Assembly (NCBI GenBank): GCA_022616595.1
Contig: JAKEEL010000071.1
Coordinates: forward strand, 1 to 9,292
Source: Methylococcaceae bacterium
Lineage (GTDB): Bacteria > Pseudomonadota > Gammaproteobacteria > Methylococcales > UBA1147
Length of the DNA: 9,292 nucleotides
Direction of reading: 5' to 3'
A model generated the notes under the pieces. The model did no database searches. It worked only from the letters and a program-made list of their open reading frames with translations, and had not been told where the DNA came from. Each line of letters opens with the position of its first letter. Position 1 is the stretch's first letter. The position numbers and the translations under genes were made by a program. Positions 1 to 7,249 of this stretch are shown here, one piece after another.

Positions 1-22
1 TGGTACGGCATATACTCATCGC

Positions 23-159
23 ACTTCGAATTTCGGCGGCTGGGTGTTTGCTAGAGGGCGCCGTGAATACGCCCCTGTAAGCTTTGTGACAGCTTCCTTG
101 CTGTCAAAACCTCTGGCAAACACCCCGGCACCTCCTGTACCAGTGCCGAAATTCGAAGT
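23..159. repeat. Nested long inverted repeat able to form a branched hairpin
   Basis: The outer arms are a perfect 15-base inverted pair, 23-37 (acttcgaatttcggc) with 145-159. Inside it is a 16-base pair, 42-57 (gggtgtttgctagagg) with 110-125, with one mismatch (t in one arm, c in the other, giving a G-T wobble in RNA of one strand). The apex holds a 7-base stem, 87-93 with 100-106 (tgacagc/gctgtca). The right arm carries about 15 additional bases between the two stems, and these contain their own 6-base hairpin, 126-131 with 143-148 (cggcac/gtgccg). Layered stems with a one-sided insertion suggest an extragenic palindromic element or a miniature mobile element rather than a simple terminator: no T-run follows on either strand. 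I do not recognise a named family. Confidence 0.7.
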
Positions 160-317
160 ACGGAAGGCATAATATTGCCAACAAGAAACAATTTCAGAAA
201 GCCAGGACGTCCGGCACAAATTCTCTTGGAGCTTCCAGGATCTTGGGAAGATGACCGAAGTACATATTGTCCGACGACGATGAGACCGAAGACCTGTGTC
301 AAAATTCGAAGTACGGA
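149..317 (+). repeat. Exact 16-base direct repeat, copies at 149-164 and 302-317
   Basis: The sequence aaattcgaagtacgga occurs exactly at 149-164 and again at 302-317, 153 bases apart. A third, inverted and imperfect copy lies at 19-33 (tcgcacttcgaattt). Both direct copies are followed by g-rich bases and, some way further on, by a tattgcca motif (173-180 and 344-351), so the similarity may extend as a degenerate longer unit. The interval between the copies has no gene. Such spacing could reflect repeated insertion or decay of a dispersed repeat; function is unknown. Confidence 0.55.
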
Positions 318-364
318 TGGTCTAGTCGGTGTCCTCGATCCAGTATTGCCAGCGATCCAGATTC

Positions 365-390
365 GGCGGAATACGCTTCGCTATTCCGCC
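365..390. repeat. Palindrome spanning the motB stop codon
   Basis: A perfect 9-base inverted pair, 365-373 (ggcggaata) and 382-390 (tattccgcc), encloses an 8-base loop (cgcttcgc). The motB TAG stop (381-383, minus strand) lies at the loop/stem boundary, so the last residues of MotB are encoded inside the palindrome. On the minus strand the stem is not followed by a T-run, so it is not a classical intrinsic terminator, though it could protect the 3' end of the motAB mRNA. From memory, palindromes of the form GGCGGAATA-loop-TATTCCGCC are frequent dispersed intergenic repeats in proteobacteria; that identification is an inference. Confidence 0.6.
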
Positions 391-1346
391 TCACCCGGGC
401 TCGAATTCGCAGGTTTCTTCTCGGAGCGGTCCGTGGCAAACAACTTTCTGGAGACAGTTTCACCGCTGATCGTGAACCCTGAATGGCCGCCCGCTTCATC
501 GAGGATTTGCTGTTCGATTTTCTTTTTCATGACAATAATCGAAATCCGTCGATTCATCGGATCGGTGCCATCCTTCGGATTGAACGGAATACTGGAACCC
601 AGGCCGATCACGCGCAACATTTTTTCTTCGGCCAGGCCGCCCGAGTTCAGTTCGCGTCTGGCCGCGTTCGCTCGATCCGTGGAAAGCTCCCAATTGGAGT
701 ACCCGCTTGGATTATCCGGGTAGGGTAAGGCGTCGGTGTGGCCGTTGATCGTGATTTTATTTGGCAATTCATTAATCACCGGCGCCAGTTTTCTCAAGAT
801 CATTTGCGCGTGAGCCTCGGTATGGGAACTGGCCAGTTTGAACATCGGCCGATTGCGGCTATCGATGATTTGAATCCTCAGTCCTTCCTGAGTCGATTCG
901 AGTTTGATCTGATCGTTGAATTCTTTCAGCTCCGGGCTTGCATCCAGCATCGATGCGATTGTCGCCTTCAACGTATCCAAGTCCTGCATTTCCTTTTGCT
1001 CCGCTTCCCGTTCGATCTCCATTGCCGTGTCGTCCGCTTCGGTTTTGCCTCCCCGATCGACCTGACCATCTTCTCGAGACCTGAGATCGATCCCCCCACC
1101 CGGAAGGATACTGGTTCGATCGCCGACATTTGCTCCGCCTGTCAATGATGCTTTCCACGGGTTCTGGAAATATTCGGCGATGCCTTCGCGGACTTCTTTC
1201 GAGGTGGATCCCAAAAGCCACATCAACAGGAAGAAAGCCATCATCGCGGTCATGAAATCGGCATAAGCGAGTTTCCAAACCCCGCCGTGATGACCGTGGC
1301 CCTTGGATTTTTTGACCTTTTTGATGATAACCGGGGTTTCCGCCAT
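381..1346 (-). CDS. motB: Flagellar motor stator protein MotB
   Basis: MotB is the peptidoglycan-anchoring half of the stator; with MotA it forms the inner-membrane ion channel that drives flagellar rotation. The 321-residue product has a short, basic, His-rich cytoplasmic N-terminus (residues 8-20), then one membrane helix at about 28-46 starting YADFMTAMMAFFLLMW. Asp30 matches the essential ion-binding aspartate (Asp32 in E. coli). A charged periplasmic linker/plug region follows (about 50-150). An OmpA-like peptidoglycan-binding domain occupies about 155-275, with GHTDALPY at 202-209, LSTDRA at 221-226 and the conserved NRR at 265-267. The ATG start gives the expected N-terminus and lies four bases after the motA stop, with a GGGA-type ribosome site inside the end of motA. 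The last ~45 residues are polar, and the final few fall within a palindrome, so the C-terminal tail is probably not conserved. Ion specificity cannot be proven from sequence; the overall form is proton-type MotB. Confidence 0.95.
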   Translation of the reverse strand: MAETPVIIKKVKKSKGHGHHGGVWKLAYADFMTAMMAFFLLMWLLGSTSKEVREGIAEYFQNPWKASLTGGANVGDRTSILPGGGIDLRSREDGQVDRGGKTEADDTAMEIEREAEQKEMQDLDTLKATIASMLDASPELKEFNDQIKLESTQEGLRIQIIDSRNRPMFKLASSHTEAHAQMILRKLAPVINELPNKITINGHTDALPYPDNPSGYSNWELSTDRANAARRELNSGGLAEEKMLRVIGLGSSIPFNPKDGTDPMNRRISIIVMKKKIEQQILDEAGGHSGFTISGETVSRKLFATDRSEKKPANSSPGEAE

Positions 1347-1350
1347 TTTT

Positions 1351-2199
1351 CTATCCCGCGGATGATTTTAACTGTGTTTCGAGTTCGGAAAAGCCAGGCC
1401 GCATCGTAGAATGAACCATGATTCGAATGTATTCGACCGTCATAGCGGGAGAGATGCCCTCGACGCAACACAGCAATCCTTTTTTCGTACACTCGTAAAC
1501 ATTGCGGGAGGATTCGAGTCGTTCCTCCAGGACCGACGCGACCGGACCTACGAACCCGTAGGCAAGCAAAATACCCAAGAAAGTCCCGACCAACGCCGCC
1601 GCAATCAATTTGCCGAGTTCGGGAGGAGGAAGATCGACCGATTCCATGGTGTGCACGACACCCATGACCGCGGCGACAATTCCGAACGCCGGCATTCCGT
1701 CGGCCACGCGTTGAATGGCTTTGACCGGAATATGGCTTTCTTCATGGTGGGTTTCGATTTTCTGGTCCATGATCTCGTCAAGCTGATTGGCATTGACCCC
1801 GGTGAAGATCAGGCGCAGGGTGTCGCAGATGAATTCGGTCAAATGGTGATCGGTCAGGATGGCCGGAGTGAAGACCGGACTATTTTCCGGGTTGTCGACT
1901 ATTTCCTCCAATGAAAGGAAGCCTTCTTTACGGATCTTTTGGCTCAGCGTATAAAAAAAAATCAGCAATTCCATATAGAACGCTCTGCTGTACCGCGAAG
2001 ATTTCAAAGTGCTCGTGCCTTGGGCCAGCGCGGCTTTTACCGTCGCGAAGGAGTTGCCGCCGACAAAAGCGCCCAAGGCCGCCCCGACGATGATCAAGAC
2101 TTCAAATGGCTGAACAAGAACACCGACATGGCCACCCGCGCCGAGGTATCCTCCTAATATCGCTCCGATTACGATGAGATAGCCGAATATAACAAGCAT
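1351..2199 (-). CDS. motA: Flagellar motor stator protein MotA
   Basis: MotA is the multi-pass stator subunit that surrounds the MotB helices and pushes on the rotor protein FliG. The 282-residue product has the family's usual length and layout. Two membrane helices lie at about 2-21 and 28-50, a large cytoplasmic loop at 51-165, and two more helices at about 170-188 and 196-222. The cytoplasmic Arg90 and Glu98 that contact FliG in E. coli are at the same positions here (KIRKEG...LEE). Two conserved channel prolines appear as Pro170 (GMPAFGIVAAVMG) and Pro219 (YGFVGPVA), matching E. coli Pro173 and Pro222. The start ATG gives the canonical MLVIFGYLIV N-terminus; the upstream ribosome site is weak (GAGA about 9 bases before). 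motB follows four bases after the TAG stop, so the two are co-transcribed. Upstream lies a long gene-free, hairpin-rich interval, which suggests independent expression from the spoVR operon. Confidence 0.96.
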   Translation of the reverse strand: MLVIFGYLIVIGAILGGYLGAGGHVGVLVQPFEVLIIVGAALGAFVGGNSFATVKAALAQGTSTLKSSRYSRAFYMELLIFFYTLSQKIRKEGFLSLEEIVDNPENSPVFTPAILTDHHLTEFICDTLRLIFTGVNANQLDEIMDQKIETHHEESHIPVKAIQRVADGMPAFGIVAAVMGVVHTMESVDLPPPELGKLIAAALVGTFLGILLAYGFVGPVASVLEERLESSRNVYECTKKGLLCCVEGISPAMTVEYIRIMVHSTMRPGFSELETQLKSSAG

Positions 2200-2612
2200 G
2201 GGTATCGTCTCAAAAATTATGATTCGTTTTTTGGAGATCTAAATAGTGTTCATCCGGAAACACCCGTCCATGGGCTGTTTCCTTGGCGGAACCGGAAAAT
2301 GTGAATTTCCGGTTCCTTGCATTTTCAATGACATGAAGCCATTGAAAATGCCGGCACATCCTGAGCCGGGATAGTTTTCGTTCGTTTCCGAACGAAAACT
2401 AAATACATTATGGTAAATAACACCTGCTCGGAAATGATCTCGAAAAGGTCAACCGAGAAAAATGTAAAAAAAGACAACGGAAGAAAAGAATCAGGCCTTA
2501 CATGACCCAAAATGTTTCAGGATATTCGAATAAAACTTTAGCACGGGATTTGTTTTTATCCAGATTCGGTATTGAAAAACAGCCGCGGCCGCCGAAGCAG
2601 AATTTCAGTTTC
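2200..2612. other. Intergenic interval between spoVR and motA
   Basis: This interval separates the end of spoVR from the start of motA. The part next to motA (2256-2401) is a run of hairpins, described separately. The remainder (about 2402-2612) is clearly richer in A and T than the flanking genes, with several short A- or T-runs, and should contain the 3' end of the spoVR transcript and the motAB promoter. I could not identify a convincing sigma-70 or flagellar sigma-28 promoter. A 61-residue open frame on the minus strand (2325-2510) runs through the hairpins and has no recognisable domain or ribosome site. Confidence 0.5.
2256..2401. repeat. Array of consecutive hairpins upstream of motA
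   Basis: Five stems follow one another. First, 2256-2262 with 2276-2282 (ggaaaca/tgtttcc, 7 bases). Second, 2288-2298 with 2306-2316 (ggaaccggaaa, 11 perfect). Third, 2319-2330 with 2340-2351 (gcattttcaatg, 12 perfect, 9-base loop). Fourth, 2351-2355 with 2365-2369 (ccggc, 5 bases; shares base 2351 with the third). Fifth, 2372-2384 with 2389-2401 (tagttttcgttcg, 13 perfect, four-base loop). On the minus strand, the sense strand of spoVR and motA, the fifth loop reads GAAA, a stable GNRA tetraloop. None is followed by a clear T-run, so they are not textbook terminators. They may end or stabilise the spoVR mRNA, form a structured motAB leader, or be extragenic palindromic repeats. Confidence 0.7.
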
Positions 2613-4046
2613 CTAACTGTGCTTTTTGGTATCGAAGCCCTCCTCGTCAAAGGACAGCAATATGCCGCGGTTGTTCATCAAAGTCTCGATGACCACCGGG
2701 CGCCCCCACAGGAAAAACAGATGTTCGAGCGTTTTTTCGGCGAAATCGAGTTCGAGGTCACGCCCGTCGTGATAGTGCTTGAGGTACAGGGTGCGGTTGC
2801 GGCCGAAATCGGCGTCCTCCACTTTGATGACCGGAACCGCTCCCATTCCGACATTGTCGATCAGTGTTTTCCGGATCATATCGTAGCCGTCTTCATTGGC
2901 CACGTGGGTCACCACTTCGTCCTTGCCGCGCGCCTGATAGCGGAAAAGCCCGAGTTCCTCGATCAACTCGTCGCTTAGAAAACGCCGGATGAAGGAGGTA
3001 TCGCGGTCCGTTTCGCGCACTTCGAAGAGCTTCCCGCGCGCCTTGAAATCGGGTGGTTCGGAAGTCGCCGGCGCCTCGCCGCCGGTTTCGCCGAAACGCC
3101 TGCGGATGTCATCCCAGATTTTCAGGCCCAGGTGATAAGGATTGATCTCGCCCAGGATCGGTCTGACTACCTGATTATGGTGCACCAGAAATTCCAATTG
3201 GAGTTTCTGCGGAAGCTCAAGGCTGTTCATGATCGTGCGATGCCAGAAACTCGCCCAACCTTCGTTCATGATCTTGGTTTCGATCTGAGGTAGGAAATAT
3301 TCGGCCTCCTCGTGCACCACGGTCAGCAGATCTCGCTGCCAGTCCGTGAGTTGTCGATTGTTATCCCGGATAAACAGCAGGAGATCGGCTTCCGGCTCCA
3401 AGGGGAACTTGTTCAGATCGATCGCCGGCTCTTCGTGTCGCTTATGGATGGTCTGAAACGCGTCTTTAGCGGGGCGTGCCCGTTCAACCGCCGCAGAAAT
3501 CTGCTCCTTCGGCGAACGTTTGCGCAGCGCCCGATTGCGGTTGAGTTGCAGGGAAAGCGCGTGTGCGGCATCCAGCACCGATTCGACCTCGTTGCGGCCG
3601 ATCGACGGGTCTTCCACATAGGAGCGTATCCGTTCGGCATGTAGCTTGAAGGTACTGACCGTCCACTCGGCCCGGGTTTGCGCGAAATTGAAATTGTTCT
3701 TGAAGAAATCGTTGTGGCCGTAGACATGGGCCATGGTCAGAACGCTCAAGGCCAATGAATTGTCCCGCATCAGGTACGCGATGCAAGGACAGGAATTGAT
3801 CACCATCTCGTAGGGCAATCCGGAGATACCATGATCGTAAGTGGTCTTCAGTTTCTCGTAGGATTTGCCGTAGGACCAGTGCGGGTAGTGGGACGGCATT
3901 CCAGAATAGGCCATATAGCTCAGCATTTGGAAGTGATCGCAGATCTCATACTCCTGCGGATAACATTCCAGCCCGAACCCGCCGGCCTTCTCCTTGATCC
4001 GCTCGTCCCATTCCCTGAGTTCGGCGATGTCCAACTCGGTGCTCAT
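2613..4046 (-). CDS. spoVR: SpoVR family protein (YcgB homologue)
   Basis: This is a SpoVR/YcgB family protein, named for a B. subtilis spore-cortex gene but common in non-sporulating proteobacteria. Its molecular activity is not established. At 477 residues it is close to the Bacillus protein (about 468) and a little shorter than E. coli YcgB (about 510). Conserved blocks include YPQEYEICDHFQMLSYMAY at 29-47, the HYPHW segment at 53-57, and YEMVINSCPCIAYLMRDNS at 79-97. Others are TMAHVYGHNDFFKNN (104-118), HEEAEYFLPQIETKIMNEGW (245-264), and a C-terminal domain around LKHYHDGRDLELDFAEKTL (422-440). The numerous conserved His, Glu and Cys residues would suit metal binding, but that is inference. 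No signal peptide or membrane helix is seen, so it should be cytoplasmic. The ATG overlaps the yeaH stop as ATGA, implying translational coupling. It is the last gene of the prkA-yeaH-spoVR operon and presumably acts in the same stress pathway. Confidence 0.94.
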   Translation of the reverse strand: MSTELDIAELREWDERIKEKAGGFGLECYPQEYEICDHFQMLSYMAYSGMPSHYPHWSYGKSYEKLKTTYDHGISGLPYEMVINSCPCIAYLMRDNSLALSVLTMAHVYGHNDFFKNNFNFAQTRAEWTVSTFKLHAERIRSYVEDPSIGRNEVESVLDAAHALSLQLNRNRALRKRSPKEQISAAVERARPAKDAFQTIHKRHEEPAIDLNKFPLEPEADLLLFIRDNNRQLTDWQRDLLTVVHEEAEYFLPQIETKIMNEGWASFWHRTIMNSLELPQKLQLEFLVHHNQVVRPILGEINPYHLGLKIWDDIRRRFGETGGEAPATSEPPDFKARGKLFEVRETDRDTSFIRRFLSDELIEELGLFRYQARGKDEVVTHVANEDGYDMIRKTLIDNVGMGAVPVIKVEDADFGRNRTLYLKHYHDGRDLELDFAEKTLEHLFFLWGRPVVIETLMNNRGILLSFDEEGFDTKKHS

Positions 4047-5242
4047 GCCGATGTATCAGTTGTCGTGGTTTCCGGGAGGCGTTCGCGCCTGAGCAGCGCC
4101 CTGAAGCTCGGCCAGACATCCTCCTTGCGTTTGATCATGACCGCCTGGTAATTCGGCGCCTCGATGTTTTCGAAGACCTCGATCAACGAACTTTCGTAGT
4201 GCAAGGTGTAGGGCTTGATTTCCCCGTAGCCGAACAGATTGCATACCTCGCAGAGCTGATCGGCCGCACGCAGGGTTGCCTCGTTGTCGCTCTCGAAATT
4301 GTCTCCGTCGGAGCAATGGAAGGCATAGATATTCCAGTGGTCCGGATGATAGCGGTCGCGGATCACCTCGAGCGCCTTGTTGTACCCCGAGGAAATCATC
4401 GTGCCGCCCGATTCACCTTTGTGGAAGAACTCCTCTTCGGTCACCTCGCGAGCCTGCGTGTGATGCGCGATAAAGACCAGATCGACGTTCTGATATCGCG
4501 TGCACACGAATCGGTGCAGCAGGAAAAAGAAACTGCGCGCGAGGTATTTCTTCATGGTGTCCATCGAACCCGAGGTATCCATGATGCAGATCACCACCGC
4601 GTTCGACGAGGGTTTCATGTCCGGGACGCGATGGCGGTATTTGAGATCATCCTGATGGAAAGGGAAGCGGCCGTCGGACCGCTCGACCGCGACCCGCTTG
4701 CTCGCCATTTTTCGCCGTACCCGCGCGCGCGCCGAGCGTTTCTTGTCGAGATGTGCGTGGACCCCGACCTGCCGGTAGCCGCGTCGTTTGAAGGTGCGCT
4801 CGGACAGCACCTGGCGCAGACGCTTCTGTTCGAGATCGGGCAGCGCAAGATCTTCGAACATGATGTTGATCAGTTCATCGAGCGTGACATCGGTTTCGTA
4901 ATAGTCGATTCCCGGCTGGTTGCCGGCCGGTCCGGGGCCGGGCTCCTGACCTCGCGCACGGCCCACCACTTGCCCCTCTTCGGTGTTCCCGTCGCCCGCG
5001 CCGACGCCGGGTGAGTTCTTGCCGTAAATGAAGCGGTATTCCCGGATCGAACGGATCGGAATCTTGATGATCCGGTCGCTCGACTGGCCAATGATGGCCT
5101 CCTCTGCGATAAGATCGGAGATGTTGTCGCGAATGGATTCCAAAACTTTTTCGCGATGTCTCTGGCGGTCACCCGCGCTGCGGTCGGAACGCAACGACTC
5201 GGAGGAGGAATAGGGCCGAAAGATTGTATCGCTGGTGCTCAC
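4043..5242 (-). CDS. yeaH: DUF444 / YeaH-YhbH family protein with vWA-like MIDAS motif
   Basis: This belongs to the DUF444 family (YeaH in E. coli, YhbH in B. subtilis), always found beside prkA and often spoVR. At 399 residues it is close to the Bacillus form (about 390). The N-terminal ~75 residues are charged (RDRQRHREKV-like), followed by a Gly/Pro-rich, probably disordered linker at about 78-110. A basic patch (KKRSARARVRRKMASKR) covers 167-183. The C-terminal half is a von Willebrand factor A-like domain: DTSGS at 222-226, a Thr at 281 in GESGGTMISSGYN, and SDGDNF at 311-316, the three parts of a metal-ion-dependent adhesion site. This implies a metal-dependent protein-protein contact, possibly with the AAA+ domain of PrkA (inferred by analogy with MoxR-vWA pairs). 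The start is GTG, chosen because a GGAG lies six bases upstream and no better ATG is in frame. prkA ends 69 bases upstream; spoVR overlaps downstream. Confidence 0.94.
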   Translation of the reverse strand: MSTSDTIFRPYSSSESLRSDRSAGDRQRHREKVLESIRDNISDLIAEEAIIGQSSDRIIKIPIRSIREYRFIYGKNSPGVGAGDGNTEEGQVVGRARGQEPGPGPAGNQPGIDYYETDVTLDELINIMFEDLALPDLEQKRLRQVLSERTFKRRGYRQVGVHAHLDKKRSARARVRRKMASKRVAVERSDGRFPFHQDDLKYRHRVPDMKPSSNAVVICIMDTSGSMDTMKKYLARSFFFLLHRFVCTRYQNVDLVFIAHHTQAREVTEEEFFHKGESGGTMISSGYNKALEVIRDRYHPDHWNIYAFHCSDGDNFESDNEATLRAADQLCEVCNLFGYGEIKPYTLHYESSLIEVFENIEAPNYQAVMIKRKEDVWPSFRALLRRERLPETTTTDTSA

Positions 5243-5311
5243 CGGTCGCTCCGCTGGCAGAGATCTTCAATATTTAGAGCATAGACTGTCAATGCATGTT
5301 CGCAGGCTTCG

Positions 5312-7243
5312 CTAATCTCTCCAAAGATTGTTGGCCGCATACTTGAGGATCACATCCACGCAGTGTTCGCAGTAACCGTTTTCGAGGAGATTCTGAACCA
5401 TTCCGTCGTACTTCTGTTTCTGTTCCTCGTCGCGGGTGCGCGATTTTGTGATGATGCGGCTGATTTCGCGGACCGAACTCATCAACTTTTTCTCGATCGC
5501 CGATTTCAGCGGTTCGTAGCTCTGGTAGTTGATCTTTTCGCCGCGGCGCTGGCTGGCCCACAGGAATGCGATGACTTCCTGACGGAAGCCTTCGGCGGCA
5601 CTGCCGATGATCGCGATGTGTTCCTCGATCGATTTCAGAAAATCCTCGTCCGGCTCCAAGTCTTCACTGGTATTCGGGTCCTTGACCTTGGTTTTGTTGA
5701 CGAAGGCCTCCGCGTGATCCAGGTAATTCTGAAACAGCGATTCCGCCTGCTCCTGATAGGAGTACACGAAAGCCTTGGTGATCTCTTTCTCGAGCATTTC
5801 CAGGTATTCCTTGTGCACGGTGTCCTGCAGAAACTCGAGATAACGTTTGCGCACATCGTCGGAAAAATCCGAGGCCTTGACCATGTTGACCAATGCCTCG
5901 CGCACATTGATCGGATTGATGCACTCGGGATTGTTGGACAGCGCATTGTCGATGGCCTTCATGATGAAGCGCGTGGAAATGCCGCTCATCCCCTCGGATT
6001 TGGCATCCTCGCGAAGTTCCCGGACGCTGAGGCGTTTGGTCCGTCCCTTTTCGACCACTTCCTCGCCGTTGTAGAGCCGCACCTTGGTCATCAGATCCAC
6101 CTTCGGACTGGTTTCCAGGCGCGACAGAATCGCGAACAGCGAAGCGATCTGTAGCGTATAGGGCGCGACGTGCGCGTTGAAATCCGACTTTCCGAGGATC
6201 TTCTTGTAGATTTTCTCCTCTTCGGTCAAGCGCAGGTTGTAAGGCACTTTGACCACGACGATGCGATCGAGGATCGCTTCGTTGGTGTTATCCGCGCGGA
6301 ACTTTTGCCATTCGGCCTCGTTGGAGTGGGCCACGATCACCGAATCGACGTAAACCGTGCCGTGACGCCCCGGAGCCGGCACGAACTTCTCCTGGGTCGC
6401 GGTGATCATCGCGTGGAGGTATTCCGTTTCATTCTTGAAAACCTCGATAAATTCGACCATGCCGCGGTTTCCGACGTTGAACGCCCCGTTGAGATCCAGT
6501 ACGCGCGGGTCTCCTTCCGAGTAAAGATCCAGCTTGGAGATATCTTCAGAACCGATGAGTACCGAGGTGTCCTGATTGTTGGGATCGACCGGGGGTACAA
6601 CGCCGATGCCGCGGCGGTCCCGTTTGGAAAACTCCACGGTCTCCACCAGCATGGTTTCGTACTTACCGTTCAACTCGTTCTTGATACGATACCGGCAGAC
6701 CGGGCAGAGGTCGCCTTCGATATGAACGCCCAGCATCTTTTCGAATTCGGAGCGAAGATGCCTCGGGATCAGGTGCAAGGGTTCTTCATGAATAGGGCAA
6801 CCGGCGATCGCATGGATCGGGTCTGCCTGTTCCAGGCCCGCCTGCAGTTTTTCCACCAGAGAGCTCTTGCCGGCACCGACCGGACCCATGAGGTAAAGGA
6901 CTTGACGGCTTTCTTCGCCGTGCAGCGCCGCCGACTGAAAGTACCGCACAATCTGGGCCAGAGTGATTTCGATCCCGAAAAACTCGCGTTCAAAAAAACC
7001 GTACACCTTGACCGGATCATCCGCAAACAGGTGCTTGGCCTTGGGATCCTCCGATTCCGAGATATCGCGTATCCCCTTGCTACGGATAATCTCGTACATG
7101 CGCGCATGTGCAAGCTTGGTAATCGTAGGGTCCTTCTTGACGATGTCGAGGTAATCGATCAAAGTGCCACCCCATAGTTTGGTGGCACGCTCGACCCGAT
7201 CGCGTGCGATCAGTTCAGCAAATTCGCTTTTCTCCTCCCCCAT
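5312..7243 (-). CDS. prkA: PrkA family serine protein kinase / AAA+ ATPase
   Basis: PrkA (YeaG in E. coli) is a cytoplasmic serine protein kinase joined to an AAA+ ATPase-like domain, linked to stationary-phase and nitrogen-starvation survival in enterobacteria and to sporulation in Bacillus. The product is 643 residues from this start, the family's length. Walker A is GPVGAGKSS at 120-128. An N-terminal PrkA AAA domain covers about 20-375 (FFEREFFGIE at 83-92, TATQE at 281-285, VAHSNEAEW at 304-312). A PrkA C-terminal kinase-like domain follows, including MSGISTRF (419-426) and KAFVYSYQEQAESLFQNYLD (490-509). Blocks such as GCPIHEEPLHLIPRHLR and KAFVYSYQE match B. subtilis PrkA better than E. 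coli YeaG. C149, H152, H157, C180 and C183, plus CEHC near the C-terminus, could bind metal (inference). The frame allows an ATG two codons earlier at 7249, but that one abuts the GGAGGT; the ATG at 7243 has normal spacing. It is first in the operon with yeaH and spoVR. Confidence 0.95.
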   Translation of the reverse strand: MGEEKSEFAELIARDRVERATKLWGGTLIDYLDIVKKDPTITKLAHARMYEIIRSKGIRDISESEDPKAKHLFADDPVKVYGFFEREFFGIEITLAQIVRYFQSAALHGEESRQVLYLMGPVGAGKSSLVEKLQAGLEQADPIHAIAGCPIHEEPLHLIPRHLRSEFEKMLGVHIEGDLCPVCRYRIKNELNGKYETMLVETVEFSKRDRRGIGVVPPVDPNNQDTSVLIGSEDISKLDLYSEGDPRVLDLNGAFNVGNRGMVEFIEVFKNETEYLHAMITATQEKFVPAPGRHGTVYVDSVIVAHSNEAEWQKFRADNTNEAILDRIVVVKVPYNLRLTEEEKIYKKILGKSDFNAHVAPYTLQIASLFAILSRLETSPKVDLMTKVRLYNGEEVVEKGRTKRLSVRELREDAKSEGMSGISTRFIMKAIDNALSNNPECINPINVREALVNMVKASDFSDDVRKRYLEFLQDTVHKEYLEMLEKEITKAFVYSYQEQAESLFQNYLDHAEAFVNKTKVKDPNTSEDLEPDEDFLKSIEEHIAIIGSAAEGFRQEVIAFLWASQRRGEKINYQSYEPLKSAIEKKLMSSVREISRIITKSRTRDEEQKQKYDGMVQNLLENGYCEHCVDVILKYAANNLWRD

Positions 7244-7249
7244 GGGCAT

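Larger units (their letters stand above)
1..380. other. Gene-free, repeat-rich region downstream of motB
   Basis: No reading frame here resembles a known protein. The short open frames on both strands run through palindromes and look accidental. The stretch instead holds a nested inverted repeat (23-159), a 16-base direct repeat (149-164 and 302-317) and, at its right edge, a palindrome across the motB stop. A shorter piece of the direct repeat (cgaagtac) recurs near 257-264. This is the composition expected of a non-coding site where dispersed extragenic repeats have accumulated. No transposase or integrase is visible, but the region is cut by the window edge, so a neighbouring mobile gene cannot be excluded. 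Confidence 0.6.

Noticed and set aside
23..159. Integron attC site
   Set aside because: The length and imperfect symmetry are attC-like, but the RYYYAAC and GTTRRRY core boxes are not present at the expected ends and there is no cassette gene or integrase.
175..723. 182-codon plus-strand frame running from the repeat region into motB
   Set aside because: Most of it is antisense to motB's OmpA-like domain and the rest crosses repeats; no family resemblance.
2288..2401. Classical Rho-independent terminators
   Set aside because: The stems are strong, but none is followed by a clear T-run on either strand.
2325..2510. 61-codon minus-strand frame with a hydrophobic N-terminal half
   Set aside because: It runs through three perfect hairpins and lacks a ribosome site or known domain; the hydrophobicity reflects T-rich DNA.
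4199..5014. 271-codon open frame on the plus strand opposite yeaH
   Set aside because: Antisense to the intact DUF444 gene, with no recognisable domain.
6170..7177. 335-codon open frame on the plus strand opposite prkA
   Set aside because: It lies wholly antisense to a well-supported prkA, its product resembles no family I know, and it has no matching ribosome site; long antisense frames are common opposite GC-rich genes.
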